Positions 8,817-17,777 are shown, counted from the stretch's first letter. The stretch: DNA of 64,000 nt from Hymenobacter sp. J193 (GCF_024700075.1 NZ_JAJONE010000001.1:3252001-3316000); one strand, 5' to 3'. Notes: generated from the letters alone by a model not told the origin. Made by a program: numbers and translations.

Positions 8817-8923
8817 AAAACTCCCCGCTGCAACCGAAACTCCCGCCAGTGGTCTGATTGTTGAACGGCAGCCGTTCCCAACCAGCCCCGCCCGGCCAGA
8901 TTCGGTTTATGGCGGGGAGTTTT
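8817..8923 (+). other. Long-range inverted repeat between rseP and the next gene
   Basis: AAAACTCCCCGC (8817-8828) and GCGGGGAGTTTT (8912-8923) are perfect 12-bp complements separated by 83 bases, the second arm followed by a T-rich stretch. It could be a branched terminator for rseP or a leader structure for the gene whose ATG lies 16 bases downstream. Confidence 0.4.
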
Positions 8924-8939
8924 GCGTTTTTCTACTGCT

Positions 8940-9440
8940 ATGCGTCGTTTTGTTTTGTTTTTGCCGGCCCTGCTGCTGTGCAGCCTTGTAGCCCTGGCCC
9001 ACGCCTACCATACCAGCCTGATGGATGTACGCTACAACGCGCCCAAGCAGCAGCTAGAAATTGCCCTCAAGGTCTTCACCGATGATTTTGAGAAAGCCCT
9101 GTCGGCGGGCCAGCCGCGGCCCGTAAGCTTGGTGGAAATGCCTGCGGCCCAAACTTCCCCGCTCGTGGCCGCTTACCTGAAACGCACCCTGCACTTCGGC
9201 ACCAAGCCCGGCGAAACGCTGCCGCTCACCTACCTGGGCATGCAGCACGAGGGCGACGCGCACTGGATTTACGCCACCATTAAGCTGCCTGCCCAGAAGC
9301 TCCACGGCATTTCCCTGCGCCACCAGCTGCTCCTGGCCGAGTTCAACGACCAGATGAACATCGTGAACCTGGAGGCTGGCGGCCAGAAGCAAAGCACTCT
9401 GTTCCGGGGCGGAGAGGAAAGCAAAACGCTCAGCTGGTAG
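8940..9440 (+). CDS. DUF6702-family secreted protein
   Basis: A 166-residue protein with an N-terminal signal peptide (RRFVLFLPALLLCSLVALA, cut near AHA) followed by YHTSLMDVRYN, KVFTDDFEKAL and LTYLGMQHEGDAHWIY, the pattern I associate with the DUF6702 family of Bacteroidetes exported proteins. Its role is unknown; relatives are often found beside peptidase genes. The frame begins at TTG 8922, but ATG 8940 gives a normal signal peptide. The last codons (Ser-Trp-stop) lie in a mirrored sequence shared with the 3' end of the convergent gene. Confidence 0.75.
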   Translation: MRRFVLFLPALLLCSLVALAHAYHTSLMDVRYNAPKQQLEIALKVFTDDFEKALSAGQPRPVSLVEMPAAQTSPLVAAYLKRTLHFGTKPGETLPLTYLGMQHEGDAHWIYATIKLPAQKLHGISLRHQLLLAEFNDQMNIVNLEAGGQKQSTLFRGGEESKTLSW

Positions 9441-9647
9441 CCTTATTGGCCTCACCCCCGGCCCCTCTCCCGTGGAGAGGGGAGCCTAACAAAACAACGC
9501 CTCGGCTGGTAAGCCGAGGCGTTGTCGTATATAAACAATTCTATTCATGGTAGCGGCTGCGGAAGCGTGAGCCGAAGCAGCTGCGCCGGGCAGGCTCTTG
9601 GCTCCCCTCTCCAAGGGAGAGGGGCCGGGGGTGAGGCCAATAAGGCT
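9439..9647. repeat. 48-bp near-perfect inverted repeat flanking a terminator
   Basis: Arms at 9439-9486 and 9600-9647 match in inverted orientation with one mismatch. Each arm holds its own palindrome of the CCCCTCTCC/GGAGAGGGG type. The similarity continues outward, with small gaps, into the last codons and stop codons of both convergent genes. Confidence 0.85.
9494..9525. terminator. Bidirectional rho-independent terminator
   Basis: A perfect 14-bp stem (ACAACGCCTCGGCT with its complement) closed by a GGTA loop, midway between two convergent genes and with A and T tracts on its sides. Confidence 0.8.
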
Positions 9648-11654
9648 CTACCAGCCTGAGCCGCCACCAGCATCCTTGCCGCCGTCACTGCTGCCCTCGG
9701 GCTTGATGATGCGGAACTCCACGCGGCGGTTGGTGCGGGCATCTTCCTCCGTTATTTCGTCCTTGAGCGGCTTGGTGCTGCCGTAGCCCATACTATCGAT
9801 GCGGTTGGGCTTGAGCTTGCCCTTCTGCTCGATATAGCGCCGGATGGCCTCGGCACGGTCCTGGGAAAGTTTCTCGTTGAACTCGGGGTTGCCGCGCGAG
9901 TCGGTGTGGCCCTCGATGCTCAGGCGGAAATCGGGGTGGTCGACCATAAACAGCGCAATCCGGTCGAGCACGGGGTACATGCTGGCCCGGATGCTGGCCT
10001 TGTCCTGGTCGAACTCGATGTTCTTGAAAATCAGCGGCAGCCCGTAGTTGATGGAGTTGGTCATGAGCTTCATCACCGTGTCGCCCTTCAGCTCCAGCTG
10101 CTTTTCCACCGAGAAAAAGTCGGGGCTCTGAATCAGCAGCACATAGTGGGACCCTTCGATAAGGTCGAAGTCGAAGGAGCCGTCGTCGCGCAGGTACTTG
10201 CTGGCTACCTCAATACCGTTGTCGGTATCAATTACGCTCACGATACCGTTGAGCGGGCGGTTGGAAAGCGAGTCCAGGAGTGTGCCTTCTACGTGCGTGG
10301 TAGCCAGGGGCTGGGCTTCCATGGGCAGCGGGAAGGAGTAGAGGTCGAGGTTCTTGAGGTCTTTCTCCTCTGAGCGGGCGTAGTAGAGGTTTTTCGAGTC
10401 GCCGTCGATAGTGAAGTAATACTCCGAGCCTTTGCCGTTCACCAGCGGCCCAATGTTCTTGGGCTCCTGCCAGCGTCCCCGCACGCGGTAGGTTTTGTAG
10501 ATATCAAAGTCGCCGAAGTTGAGCAGCTGCCCGCGCGAACTGAAGTACAGCACATGGTAGAGCGGGTGGTAGAACGGGCTGACTTCGCTTTCACGGGTGT
10601 TCACAATTGGCCCCATGTTCTCCGCCGCCGACCACTGCCCGCTTTTCAGCTTGCGCGTGTACCAGATGTCCGACATGCCAAAACCGCCGAGCCTATCGGA
10701 GGCGAAATACAGCGTATCCCCGCCCGGCGACAGGGTTGGCTGCGAGTCCCAGGCCTTGGAATTCACCTGAGGGCCTAGGCTCACGGGCACGCTCCACTCG
10801 CCGTTGGCTCCCAGCGTGGCCGTGTACAGGTCGCAGTTGCCGTTGCACTCCATACACTCGCAGCGGGCAAAGAAGATGGTTTTGCCGTCCTTGCTGAGGC
10901 AGGCCGAGCCCTCGTTGTACTGGGAATTGATGGGCTTGGGCAGCGGCTCGGCGTCCGACCAGTACTCGCCCTCGCGCCGGGAGAGGTACAAATCCTCGTC
11001 CACCACGCTGTAGAGCCCGCGGACTTTGCGCTTGGAGGAGAAGATCAGCAAATCGGCGTCCGAGGTAATGGCGGGGCCGTAGTCGGGAGCATCGGAGTTG
11101 ATGGCCGAGCCCATGGTGGTGTACACGCCTTTGGGCGGCCGGAAGGTGGCAATGTTTTTCCGGTACTCCACCAAGGCGTAGTATTCCTTGAGCGGCACGT
11201 AGAAGTCGGTTTCCTTCTGCTCCAGCGAGTCGTAGTACAGCTGTACCTTGCGGATGTCCTGGCGGTGGTGCTTGAGGGCCAGGCGGTAGTAAGCCTTGGC
11301 TTTTTCGGGCTGATTGGCCCGTTCGCTAAGCTGCCCCAGGCGCCAGAGTAGATTGGTGTCGCGGTAGAAGTTTTCGATGCCGAACTGCGACACGTACTGC
11401 TCCAGCAGGGTGCGGGCCTGGGCATAGTTGTGGCGCTTTTCGGCCTGCTGAATGGCTTTCAGCGCCTTCTTATTATAGAAGTAAGGCAGGCGGTTGACGT
11501 TCAGAAATTCCGGCGTGCCATCGGGCCGCAACCGGAGCTGACGAACCTGGCGGGGGTTGAGCGGGCGTTGGCGCAGGCTGCCTTGAGCTTCGGCCCCGAA
11601 GGCCAGAAACATCAGAGCCAGCAAGAGCCACGCAGAACGGATAAGGTAGGGCAT
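9648..11654 (-). CDS. TPR / beta-propeller / CRD / OmpA-family protein (PorE-like)
   Basis: A 668-residue envelope protein starting at ATG 11654 with a signal peptide (LLLALMFLAFGAEAQ). Domains in order: a TPR-like helical region (about 50-150), PD40/WD40-like propeller blades (about 190-450, with repeated LYFASDRLGGFGMSDIW-type blades and a Cys cluster CECMECNGNC), a carboxypeptidase-regulatory-like beta domain (VEGTLLDSLSNRPLNG) and a C-terminal OmpA peptidoglycan-binding domain (IEGHTDSRGNPEF, NRRVEFRI). This is the architecture of PorE of the type IX secretion system, and porQ lies 3 kb away. PorE is a lipoprotein, whereas no lipobox Cys is visible here, and Bacteroidetes have several such paralogs, so the PorE link is moderate. 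The frame runs on antisense through lon to 12986; that part is not real. Confidence 0.85.
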   Translation of the reverse strand: MPYLIRSAWLLLALMFLAFGAEAQGSLRQRPLNPRQVRQLRLRPDGTPEFLNVNRLPYFYNKKALKAIQQAEKRHNYAQARTLLEQYVSQFGIENFYRDTNLLWRLGQLSERANQPEKAKAYYRLALKHHRQDIRKVQLYYDSLEQKETDFYVPLKEYYALVEYRKNIATFRPPKGVYTTMGSAINSDAPDYGPAITSDADLLIFSSKRKVRGLYSVVDEDLYLSRREGEYWSDAEPLPKPINSQYNEGSACLSKDGKTIFFARCECMECNGNCDLYTATLGANGEWSVPVSLGPQVNSKAWDSQPTLSPGGDTLYFASDRLGGFGMSDIWYTRKLKSGQWSAAENMGPIVNTRESEVSPFYHPLYHVLYFSSRGQLLNFGDFDIYKTYRVRGRWQEPKNIGPLVNGKGSEYYFTIDGDSKNLYYARSEEKDLKNLDLYSFPLPMEAQPLATTHVEGTLLDSLSNRPLNGIVSVIDTDNGIEVASKYLRDDGSFDFDLIEGSHYVLLIQSPDFFSVEKQLELKGDTVMKLMTNSINYGLPLIFKNIEFDQDKASIRASMYPVLDRIALFMVDHPDFRLSIEGHTDSRGNPEFNEKLSQDRAEAIRRYIEQKGKLKPNRIDSMGYGSTKPLKDEITEEDARTNRRVEFRIIKPEGSSDGGKDAGGGSGW

Positions 11655-11696
11655 ACAATAGGGAAAGCCGCAACGACGGCTGCGGCTGGGTAGCTT

Positions 11697-11704
11697 CAAA
11701 AATA
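11697..11704 (-). promoter_or_regulatory. Putative -7 element (TATTTTTG) for the OmpA-family gene
   Basis: Exact match to TAnnTTTG on the minus strand, 42 bases before the ATG at 11654, in the divergent spacer between this gene and lon. Confidence 0.45.
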
Positions 11705-11903
11705 GGAGAATTTCTACGTTTCTCACGCATGCCACTTTCCCGGTCGCTACTGCCGGGCCGGCAGCCCCGCCACCTAAATTGACAGACCCGCTGCCGTGGC
11801 ACAGCGCTTGCCGATTCAGTATATTCGGCAGCTTCCGTTTCTTGCGGCGGCGGCCGGTTCCGCTGGGCTGCCAATCTGGCACCGCTGCGGCCTTTCTCCT
11901 CCT

Positions 11904-14414
11904 ATGAGCAACGACCCTTCCTCGCCTAGCGCTTTTTCTCGCCTGATGCTGCTTTCTTCTTCCGACGACCCGGCCGAGCTGGTATCCGTGGTAGCTGCCG
12001 ACCCCGAGCAGCCGCTGCCCGCCGACCAGGCCCCCGATGTGCTGCCGCTCCTGCCCGTGCGCAACACGGTACTGTTCCCCGGCGTGGTGCTGCCCGTCAC
12101 CGTCACCCGCAAAAAAAGCATCCGGCTGGTGCGCAAAGCTTACCGGGGCAATAAAATAGTAGGCGTGGTGGCGCAGAAGAACGGCCAGAGCGACGACCCA
12201 GCCCTGGCCGACCTCTACCAGGTGGGCACCATGGCCAAAATCCTGAAGCTGCTGGTGCTGCCCGACGGCAACACGACTATCATCATTCAGGGCCAGAGTC
12301 GGTTTCAGATTGAGGAGCTGCAGCAGGAAACGCCCTACCTCACGGCGCGGGTGCGGTACTTCCCGGAGTCGTTTCCGAACAAGAAATCCAAGGAAGTGAA
12401 GGCGCTGGTGGCGTCGCTGAAAGATGCGGCCACCAAGATGATGAAGCTGAACCCGGAAATTCCGCAGGAAGCTCAGGTGGCGCTGGACAACATTGACTCG
12501 CCGGCTTTCCTCACGCATTTCCTCTCTTCCAATATCAACGTGGAAGTGGGCGTGAAGCAGCAGCTCCTGGAAACACCCGATGGCGTGCAGCGCGGCACCC
12601 AGCTGCTGGAGCTGATGCTCAAGGAAATTCAGCTGCTGGAAATCAAGCGCGAAATTCAGACGAAGGTCCACACCGACATCGACCAGCAGCAGCGCGACTA
12701 TTTCCTGCGTCAGCAGATCAAAGTGCTGCAGGATGAGCTGGGCTTCGACGGGCCCGACCAGGAAGTGGAAAAGCTGCGCCAGCGGGCTAAAACCAAGCAA
12801 TGGTCGGAGGCCGTGGCCAAGCACTTCAGCAAGGAAATCGACAAACTCAGCCGCATCAACCCACAGGCCGCCGAGTACCCGGTGAGTCTGAATTACGTGG
12901 AGTTTTTGCTGGATCTGCCCTGGGCCGAGTACACCAAGGATAACTTCAACCTGAAGCGCACCCAGAAAATCCTCGACCAGGACCACTATGGCATGGAAAA
13001 GGTGAAGGCGCGCATCATTGAGTACCTGGCCGTGCTCAAGCTGAAAAATGACTTGAAAGCGCCCATTCTGTGCCTGTATGGCCCGCCCGGCGTGGGCAAA
13101 ACCAGCCTGGGCCGCTCAGTAGCCAAGGCCCTGGGCCGCAAGTACGTGCGCATGAGCCTGGGCGGGGTGCGCGACGAAGCCGAAATCCGGGGGCACCGCA
13201 AAACCTACGTGGGTGCCATGCCGGGCCGCATTATTTCCCAGATCAAGAAAGCCGGCGTGTCGAACCCCGTCATCGTGCTCGACGAAATCGATAAGCTGGC
13301 GTCGGATTTCCGGGGCGACCCACAGTCGGCCCTGCTGGAAGTGCTGGACCCCGAGCAGAACGCCACCTTCACCGACAACTACCTGGAAGTGGAGTACGAC
13401 CTCTCGAAAGTGCTGTTCATTGCTACGGCCAACTCGCTGGATACCATTCACCCCGCCCTGCGCGACCGGATGGAAATCATCGACCTGACGGGCTACACCC
13501 TGGAGGAGAAAACCCAGATTGCCAAAAAGCACCTCTGGCCTAAGCTCCTGCACGAGCATGGCCTGGGCCTCAAGGACGTGAACATCAGCACGCCGGCCCT
13601 GCAGCGCGTCATCGACGACTACACCCGCGAAAGTGGGGTGCGCAGCCTGGAACGCAAGCTGGGCGGCGTGGTGCGCAACGTGGCCAAAAGCAAAGCCATG
13701 AAGGAAACGTACCCGCCCACGCTGGAACCCAAAGACGTAGCCCGTATCCTGGGCGCCGCCATATTCGACCGGGACCAGTACCAGGACAACGAAACCGCCG
13801 GCGTAGTCACGGGCCTGGCCTGGACCTCGGTGGGCGGCGACATTCTGTTCATCGAAAGCCTGCTAAGCCGGGGGCGGGGCAAGCTCACGCTCAGCGGCCA
13901 GCTCGGCGACGTAATGAAGGAATCGGCCGTAACGGCGCTAAGCTACCTGCGTAGCCGGGCCGAGGAACTGGACATCGACTACCGCCTCTTCGACCAGTAC
14001 GACCTGCACATTCACTTCCCGGAGGGCGCCGTGCCCAAGGATGGGCCGTCGGCTGGCATTGCCATCTTCACCAGCATTGCCTCGGTGTTCACGCAGCGCA
14101 AAATCCGCAGCCACCTGGCAATGACGGGCGAAATCACCCTGCGCGGCAAGGTGCTGCCGGTGGGCGGCATCAAGGAAAAGATTCTGGCAGCTAAGCGGGC
14201 CGGCGTGCGCGACATTATCCTCTGCCACAAAAACCGTAAGGACATCGACGAAATTTCGGCCGAATACCTCAAGGACCTCACCATCCACTACGCCGACCGG
14301 GTAGACGACGTGCTGCGCGTGGCCTTGCTGGAGGAGAAAGTGGCCCATCCGATGAAGCTGGTCGTGCGCGACGAGGTCCTGCCGCTGCCTGGGGCCAGCG
14401 TAGAGGTACAATAA
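11904..14414 (+). CDS. lon: ATP-dependent Lon protease
   Basis: A cytoplasmic AAA+ serine protease (836 residues) that degrades misfolded and regulatory proteins. The N-terminal LON substrate domain (LPLLPVRNTVLFPGVVLPV) is followed by a coiled region (DYFLRQQIKVLQDELG), an AAA+ module with Walker A GPPGVGKT at 393-400, Walker B VIVLDEIDK, and a protease domain with the Ser-Lys dyad S716 (KDGPSAG) and K759 (GGIKEK). ATG 11904 was chosen because residues read from 11796 lack family similarity and that stretch should hold the promoter. A near-match to the -7 element (TATATTCG) is found at about 11820. Confidence 0.97.
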   Translation: MSNDPSSPSAFSRLMLLSSSDDPAELVSVVAADPEQPLPADQAPDVLPLLPVRNTVLFPGVVLPVTVTRKKSIRLVRKAYRGNKIVGVVAQKNGQSDDPALADLYQVGTMAKILKLLVLPDGNTTIIIQGQSRFQIEELQQETPYLTARVRYFPESFPNKKSKEVKALVASLKDAATKMMKLNPEIPQEAQVALDNIDSPAFLTHFLSSNINVEVGVKQQLLETPDGVQRGTQLLELMLKEIQLLEIKREIQTKVHTDIDQQQRDYFLRQQIKVLQDELGFDGPDQEVEKLRQRAKTKQWSEAVAKHFSKEIDKLSRINPQAAEYPVSLNYVEFLLDLPWAEYTKDNFNLKRTQKILDQDHYGMEKVKARIIEYLAVLKLKNDLKAPILCLYGPPGVGKTSLGRSVAKALGRKYVRMSLGGVRDEAEIRGHRKTYVGAMPGRIISQIKKAGVSNPVIVLDEIDKLASDFRGDPQSALLEVLDPEQNATFTDNYLEVEYDLSKVLFIATANSLDTIHPALRDRMEIIDLTGYTLEEKTQIAKKHLWPKLLHEHGLGLKDVNISTPALQRVIDDYTRESGVRSLERKLGGVVRNVAKSKAMKETYPPTLEPKDVARILGAAIFDRDQYQDNETAGVVTGLAWTSVGGDILFIESLLSRGRGKLTLSGQLGDVMKESAVTALSYLRSRAEELDIDYRLFDQYDLHIHFPEGAVPKDGPSAGIAIFTSIASVFTQRKIRSHLAMTGEITLRGKVLPVGGIKEKILAAKRAGVRDIILCHKNRKDIDEISAEYLKDLTIHYADRVDDVLRVALLEEKVAHPMKLVVRDEVLPLPGASVEVQ

Positions 14415-14426
14415 GTGGCAGTTATT

Positions 14427-14565
14427 CGTTGTTGGTTGTCAGTTGTTCGTTATTGGGTGTTAGCTTTCGGTAATAAGTAATGTCTGGTTTGGCAATCGTA
14501 GGCCGGCAAGTAAAGCTTCCGCCAGAGAAACCTGCTCTCAATGGCCTGACTGACAACCAACAACG
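14427..14565. repeat. 17-bp inverted repeat (CGTTGTTGGTTGTCAGT type) between lon and porQ
   Basis: CGTTGTTGGTTGTCAGT at 14427-14443 has a perfect inverted copy at 14549-14565. It fills the 175-bp spacer and belongs to the same GTTG-rich sequence family seen at 5486-5545 and 7365-7491. Confidence 0.65.
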
Positions 14566-14589
14566 GAATACAGGCAACTAAAGCAGCAG

Positions 14590-15657
14590 ATGACGCACGC
14601 GCTACGCATTCGGATAGGTATTGGCAGCTGGCTGCTGGGGTTGCTGCTGAGCGGCCCGGCGGCCCTGGCTCAGCTGGGTGGGCAGCGGGCATTTTCGTTT
14701 CTGACGTTACCGCCCAGCGCCAAGCTGGCCGGCCTCGGCAGCGCCAACGTCTCTTCCTACGATGCCGACGTGACCATGCTTTATGGCAACCCGGCGCTAC
14801 TGAACGAGCAGATGGACGGCCGCGCCTCGCTTACCTATATCGACTACCTGTCGGACATCAAGCAAAGCACCGCCACCTACGTGCACAACTCCGACCGGCT
14901 GGGGCGGTTGGGTTTCGGCCTCACGTACCTCAACTACGGCAAGTTCGAGCAGTTCGACCCGGCCGGCAATCCGCTGGGCGAGTTTTCGGTGAACGAGTAC
15001 GCGCTGGGCGTCACCAAGTCCGTAACGACGGGCCCGTTTACCATGGCGGGCACGGCCAAGCTAGCCGTGTCGGGTATTGCCGGCAACCACGCGCTGGGTG
15101 CTTTGCTTGATGCGGGCGGCCTGTTTAAGCATCCCACAAAAGATTTCACGGTGGGGCTGGCAGTGAAAAACCTGGGCTATCAGTTCAAACCCTATACCGG
15201 CGCCGACCGGGAGCCGATGCCGCTGGATGTGCAGATCGGCGCTTCCATCAAGCCCGAGCACATGCCCCTGCGCATGTCCATTACGGCGCACAATCTGCAG
15301 CAGTTCGACATCGTGTACCTCGACTCCACCCAGCGCGGCGCCCTCGACGAAAACAATGAAGAAAAGAAACCCAAGAAAACTGTGGGTGATCAGATTGCCC
15401 GCCATTTTGTGGTAGGCGGGGAGCTGATTCTGAGCAAGAACTTCAACGTGCGCATCGGCTACAACCACCTGCGCCGCCGCGAGCTGCGCCTCGATACCCG
15501 TTCGGCCGGGGCTGGCCTGAGCTTCGGCGTCACGTTCCGCATCAGCCAGTTCCAGTTCGACTACACCCGCGCCTACTATCACGCCAGCGGGGCCAGCAAC
15601 TATTTCACCCTTTCCCGTAGCCTGGCTTCCATTTTCCAGAAAGACCCGGGTAGCTAG
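14590..15657 (+). CDS. porQ: Type IX secretion system protein PorQ
   Basis: A 355-residue outer-membrane beta-barrel of the PorV/PorQ type with a signal peptide ending in ALAQ. The mature start LGGQRAFSFLTLPPSAKLAGLG followed by DADVTMLYGNPALLN and YIDYLSDIKQSTATYVH is the PorQ pattern. In the type IX system PorQ works with PorU, PorV and PorZ at the attachment complex that fixes exported proteins to the cell surface. The C terminus has alternating aromatic strands (FQFDYTRAYYHASG) typical of barrel closure. The other por genes are not in this window. Confidence 0.9.
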   Translation: MTHALRIRIGIGSWLLGLLLSGPAALAQLGGQRAFSFLTLPPSAKLAGLGSANVSSYDADVTMLYGNPALLNEQMDGRASLTYIDYLSDIKQSTATYVHNSDRLGRLGFGLTYLNYGKFEQFDPAGNPLGEFSVNEYALGVTKSVTTGPFTMAGTAKLAVSGIAGNHALGALLDAGGLFKHPTKDFTVGLAVKNLGYQFKPYTGADREPMPLDVQIGASIKPEHMPLRMSITAHNLQQFDIVYLDSTQRGALDENNEEKKPKKTVGDQIARHFVVGGELILSKNFNVRIGYNHLRRRELRLDTRSAGAGLSFGVTFRISQFQFDYTRAYYHASGASNYFTLSRSLASIFQKDPGS

Positions 15658-15754
15658 CCCCGGACAGCACTTTTTCGTACGGGTAGGCGGCTACCAGGGC
15701 AACGCTTGAATGATGCTCCGAATCTGGCCCTTTGTCCGTCTTTTTGCTTTTTCT

Positions 15755-17164
15755 ATGCTCGATTCCTCCCAGTTTCTCACGCCGGTCCAGATTGTGGCCG
15801 AGCTGGATAAGTATATCATTGGCCAGCACGACGCCAAGCGTCACGTGGCCATTGCCTTGCGCAACCGTTGGCGCCGCCTGCACGCCCCGCTGGATATGCA
15901 GCGCGAAATCGTGCCCAACAACATTCTGATGATTGGCTCGACTGGCGTAGGTAAAACTGAAATTGCCCGTCGCCTGGCCAGCATTGCCGATGCGCCCTTC
16001 ACCAAAGTCGAAGCCTCCAAGTTCACGGAAGTAGGCTACGTGGGCCGCGACGTGGAAAGCATGGTGCGCGACCTGGTGGAGCAGTCGGTGAACATGGTGA
16101 AGCAGCGCCGCAAGGAAGCCGTGAAGGTGCAGGCCGCCCAGGCTGTGGAAGACATCATCCTCGATGCCCTGATTCCGCCCGTAAGCAGCCCGGGCTTCAG
16201 TCGGGCCTCGGGCCTCGGTCCAAGTCCCGACACCAACACCGTGCCTGATTCCGATCAGGAATTGAATGAGCGGACGCGGGAGCGGTTTCGGGAGAAAATC
16301 CGGGCCGGGGAGCTGGATGACCGCAAAATCGAGATTCAAGTGCAGCAGAACCCCACGGCGGGCATCGGCGTGGTCGGCGGTCCGGCTGGCATGGATGAGG
16401 CCTCCATGGCCGGCCTGCAGGATATGCTGGGCTCGATGCTGCCCAAGAAAACCCGCAAGCGCAAAGTCACCATTGCCGAGGCGCGCAAGATTCTGCTGGA
16501 TGAGGAAGCCGCCAAGCTCATCGATATGGATGAGGTAAAGGACGAAGCCATCCGGCTGGCCGAAAACGCGGGCATCATCTTCATCGACGAAATCGACAAG
16601 GTGGCCAGCCGCAGCGGCAAGGGTGGGGGAGGCCCCGACGTAAGCCGGGAAGGCGTGCAGCGCGACCTGCTGCCCATCGTGGAAGGCTCGGCCGTGAGCA
16701 CCAAGTACGGCATCATCCACACCGACCATATCCTGTTCATTGCCGCCGGGGCCTTCCACGTAGCCAAACCCTCGGACCTGATACCGGAGCTGCAGGGCCG
16801 CTTTCCCATTCGCGTAGAGCTGCAGAGTCTTACCAAGGAGGATTTTTATCTGATTCTCAAAGACCCCAAAAATGCCCTTACCAAGCAGTACGAGGCCCTG
16901 CTGCAAGCCGAGGAGGTGCATCTGAGCTTCGACGACAGCGCCCTGGAGCGCCTCGCTGAAATTGCCTTCGATGTAAATACTGATGTGGAAAACATCGGTG
17001 CCCGCCGCCTGCACACGGTGATGAGTCGCCTGCTCAATGACATCCTTTTCGACGTGCCCGACCGCATCGGCCCCAATGCCCGCATTCTGATTACCCGCGA
17101 GCTGGTCGATGAACGGCTGCAAAGCATGGTCCGCAACCGGGACCTGAGTCAGTATATATTATGA
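15755..17164 (+). CDS. hslU: HslU, ATPase subunit of the HslUV protease
   Basis: A 469-residue AAA+ unfoldase that feeds substrates to the HslV peptidase. It opens with LTPVQIVAELDKYIIGQ, has Walker A GSTGVGKT at 61-68, an intermediate (I) domain rich in charged residues, Walker B IIFIDEIDK, sensor motif GRFPIRVEL and the C-terminal LSQYIL tail that docks into HslV. The frame reaches back to 15710, but ATG 15755 starts at the conserved N terminus. HslV is not beside it here. A strong terminator follows the stop codon. Confidence 0.96.
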   Translation: MLDSSQFLTPVQIVAELDKYIIGQHDAKRHVAIALRNRWRRLHAPLDMQREIVPNNILMIGSTGVGKTEIARRLASIADAPFTKVEASKFTEVGYVGRDVESMVRDLVEQSVNMVKQRRKEAVKVQAAQAVEDIILDALIPPVSSPGFSRASGLGPSPDTNTVPDSDQELNERTRERFREKIRAGELDDRKIEIQVQQNPTAGIGVVGGPAGMDEASMAGLQDMLGSMLPKKTRKRKVTIAEARKILLDEEAAKLIDMDEVKDEAIRLAENAGIIFIDEIDKVASRSGKGGGGPDVSREGVQRDLLPIVEGSAVSTKYGIIHTDHILFIAAGAFHVAKPSDLIPELQGRFPIRVELQSLTKEDFYLILKDPKNALTKQYEALLQAEEVHLSFDDSALERLAEIAFDVNTDVENIGARRLHTVMSRLLNDILFDVPDRIGPNARILITRELVDERLQSMVRNRDLSQYIL

Positions 17165-17180
17165 CAGAATGTGCATTCTA

Positions 17181-17221
17181 AAAAGAAGAGGAGGCAGCTC
17201 TAGGCTGCCTCCTCTTCTTTT
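17181..17221 (+). terminator. Rho-independent terminator of hslU
   Basis: A perfect 18-bp stem (AAAAGAAGAGGAGGCAGC with its complement) and a 5-nt loop, starting 17 bases after the hslU stop and followed by T residues. Confidence 0.9.
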
Positions 17222-17750
17222 TGATTTTGGCACTGGACCTATATCAGGCTCACACAGCAGTGAAGTAGCTATACTTGGAAGGTTGGTTTTAAGTAGTGTG
17301 CTATACATAGATACTGCTTATGGCATCCATTTAAGAGAGTTGCACCTTGGCAGGATGGGGGCTATCTGCAGGCAGATGGCCTGGTGCTGGGACGTAGAAG
17401 CCGGCCTGCTGAAATGAATAAAGAATGGAAGCAGCTTTTATGTATGATAAAACCCTGCTAAATTGTGCACTGATTGAAAGGAAGTAAGGCACGGAGGGCA
17501 GGTTCAATCAGCGATTCTGGATTGGTTGCAGGTAGCCGGTCCCTTTTCTTCTCACTTTGCCAGAGCAGTGGTGCCAGACTCAGTTGACATTCCGGGCATT
17601 TTCTGCGGTTAGAAATAGTATAATGCATCAAAAGTCTGGTGCGACTCCCCGTAATTTTTAGCAGTGAGGCATGCAAGGAATCCAAGAAAAGACCAATGTT
17701 CCGGCGTGTTTTATAAAAATACCCTGCTACCGTTGCTCAGCAGATAATCC
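17222..17750. other. Non-coding stretch upstream of the first SusC gene
   Basis: About 530 bases of clearly lower GC than the flanks. Short frames at 17169-17417 (+) and 17458-17685 (-) have no coding character, and I see no tRNA or repeat. A weak hairpin (CTATCTGC/GCAGATGG) lies near 17360-17380. It may hold regulatory sites for the susCD operon or be degenerate sequence. Confidence 0.5.
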
Positions 17751-17777
17751 TTGGAATCATAATTTTTTGTACGTTTG
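17751..17777 (+). promoter_or_regulatory. Putative susCD promoter (TTG, 16 bp, TACGTTTG)
   Basis: TTG at 17751-17753 and TACGTTTG at 17770-17777 match the Bacteroidetes -33/-7 pattern with 16 bases between. The element is 50 bases before the SusC ATG. Confidence 0.6.

Noticed and set aside
11655-12986. Extension of the OmpA-family frame upstream of 11654
   Set aside because: Runs antisense through the start of lon and gives no signal peptide; the ATG at 11654 does.
15605-17122. 505-codon minus-strand open frame across hslU
   Set aside because: It is the antisense shadow of hslU, which has full family motifs; GC-rich codon bias keeps opposite frames open.
17169-17685. Two small open frames in the 17.2-17.8 kb spacer
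   Set aside because: They overlap the hslU terminator or lack coding bias, and have no motif or start signal.
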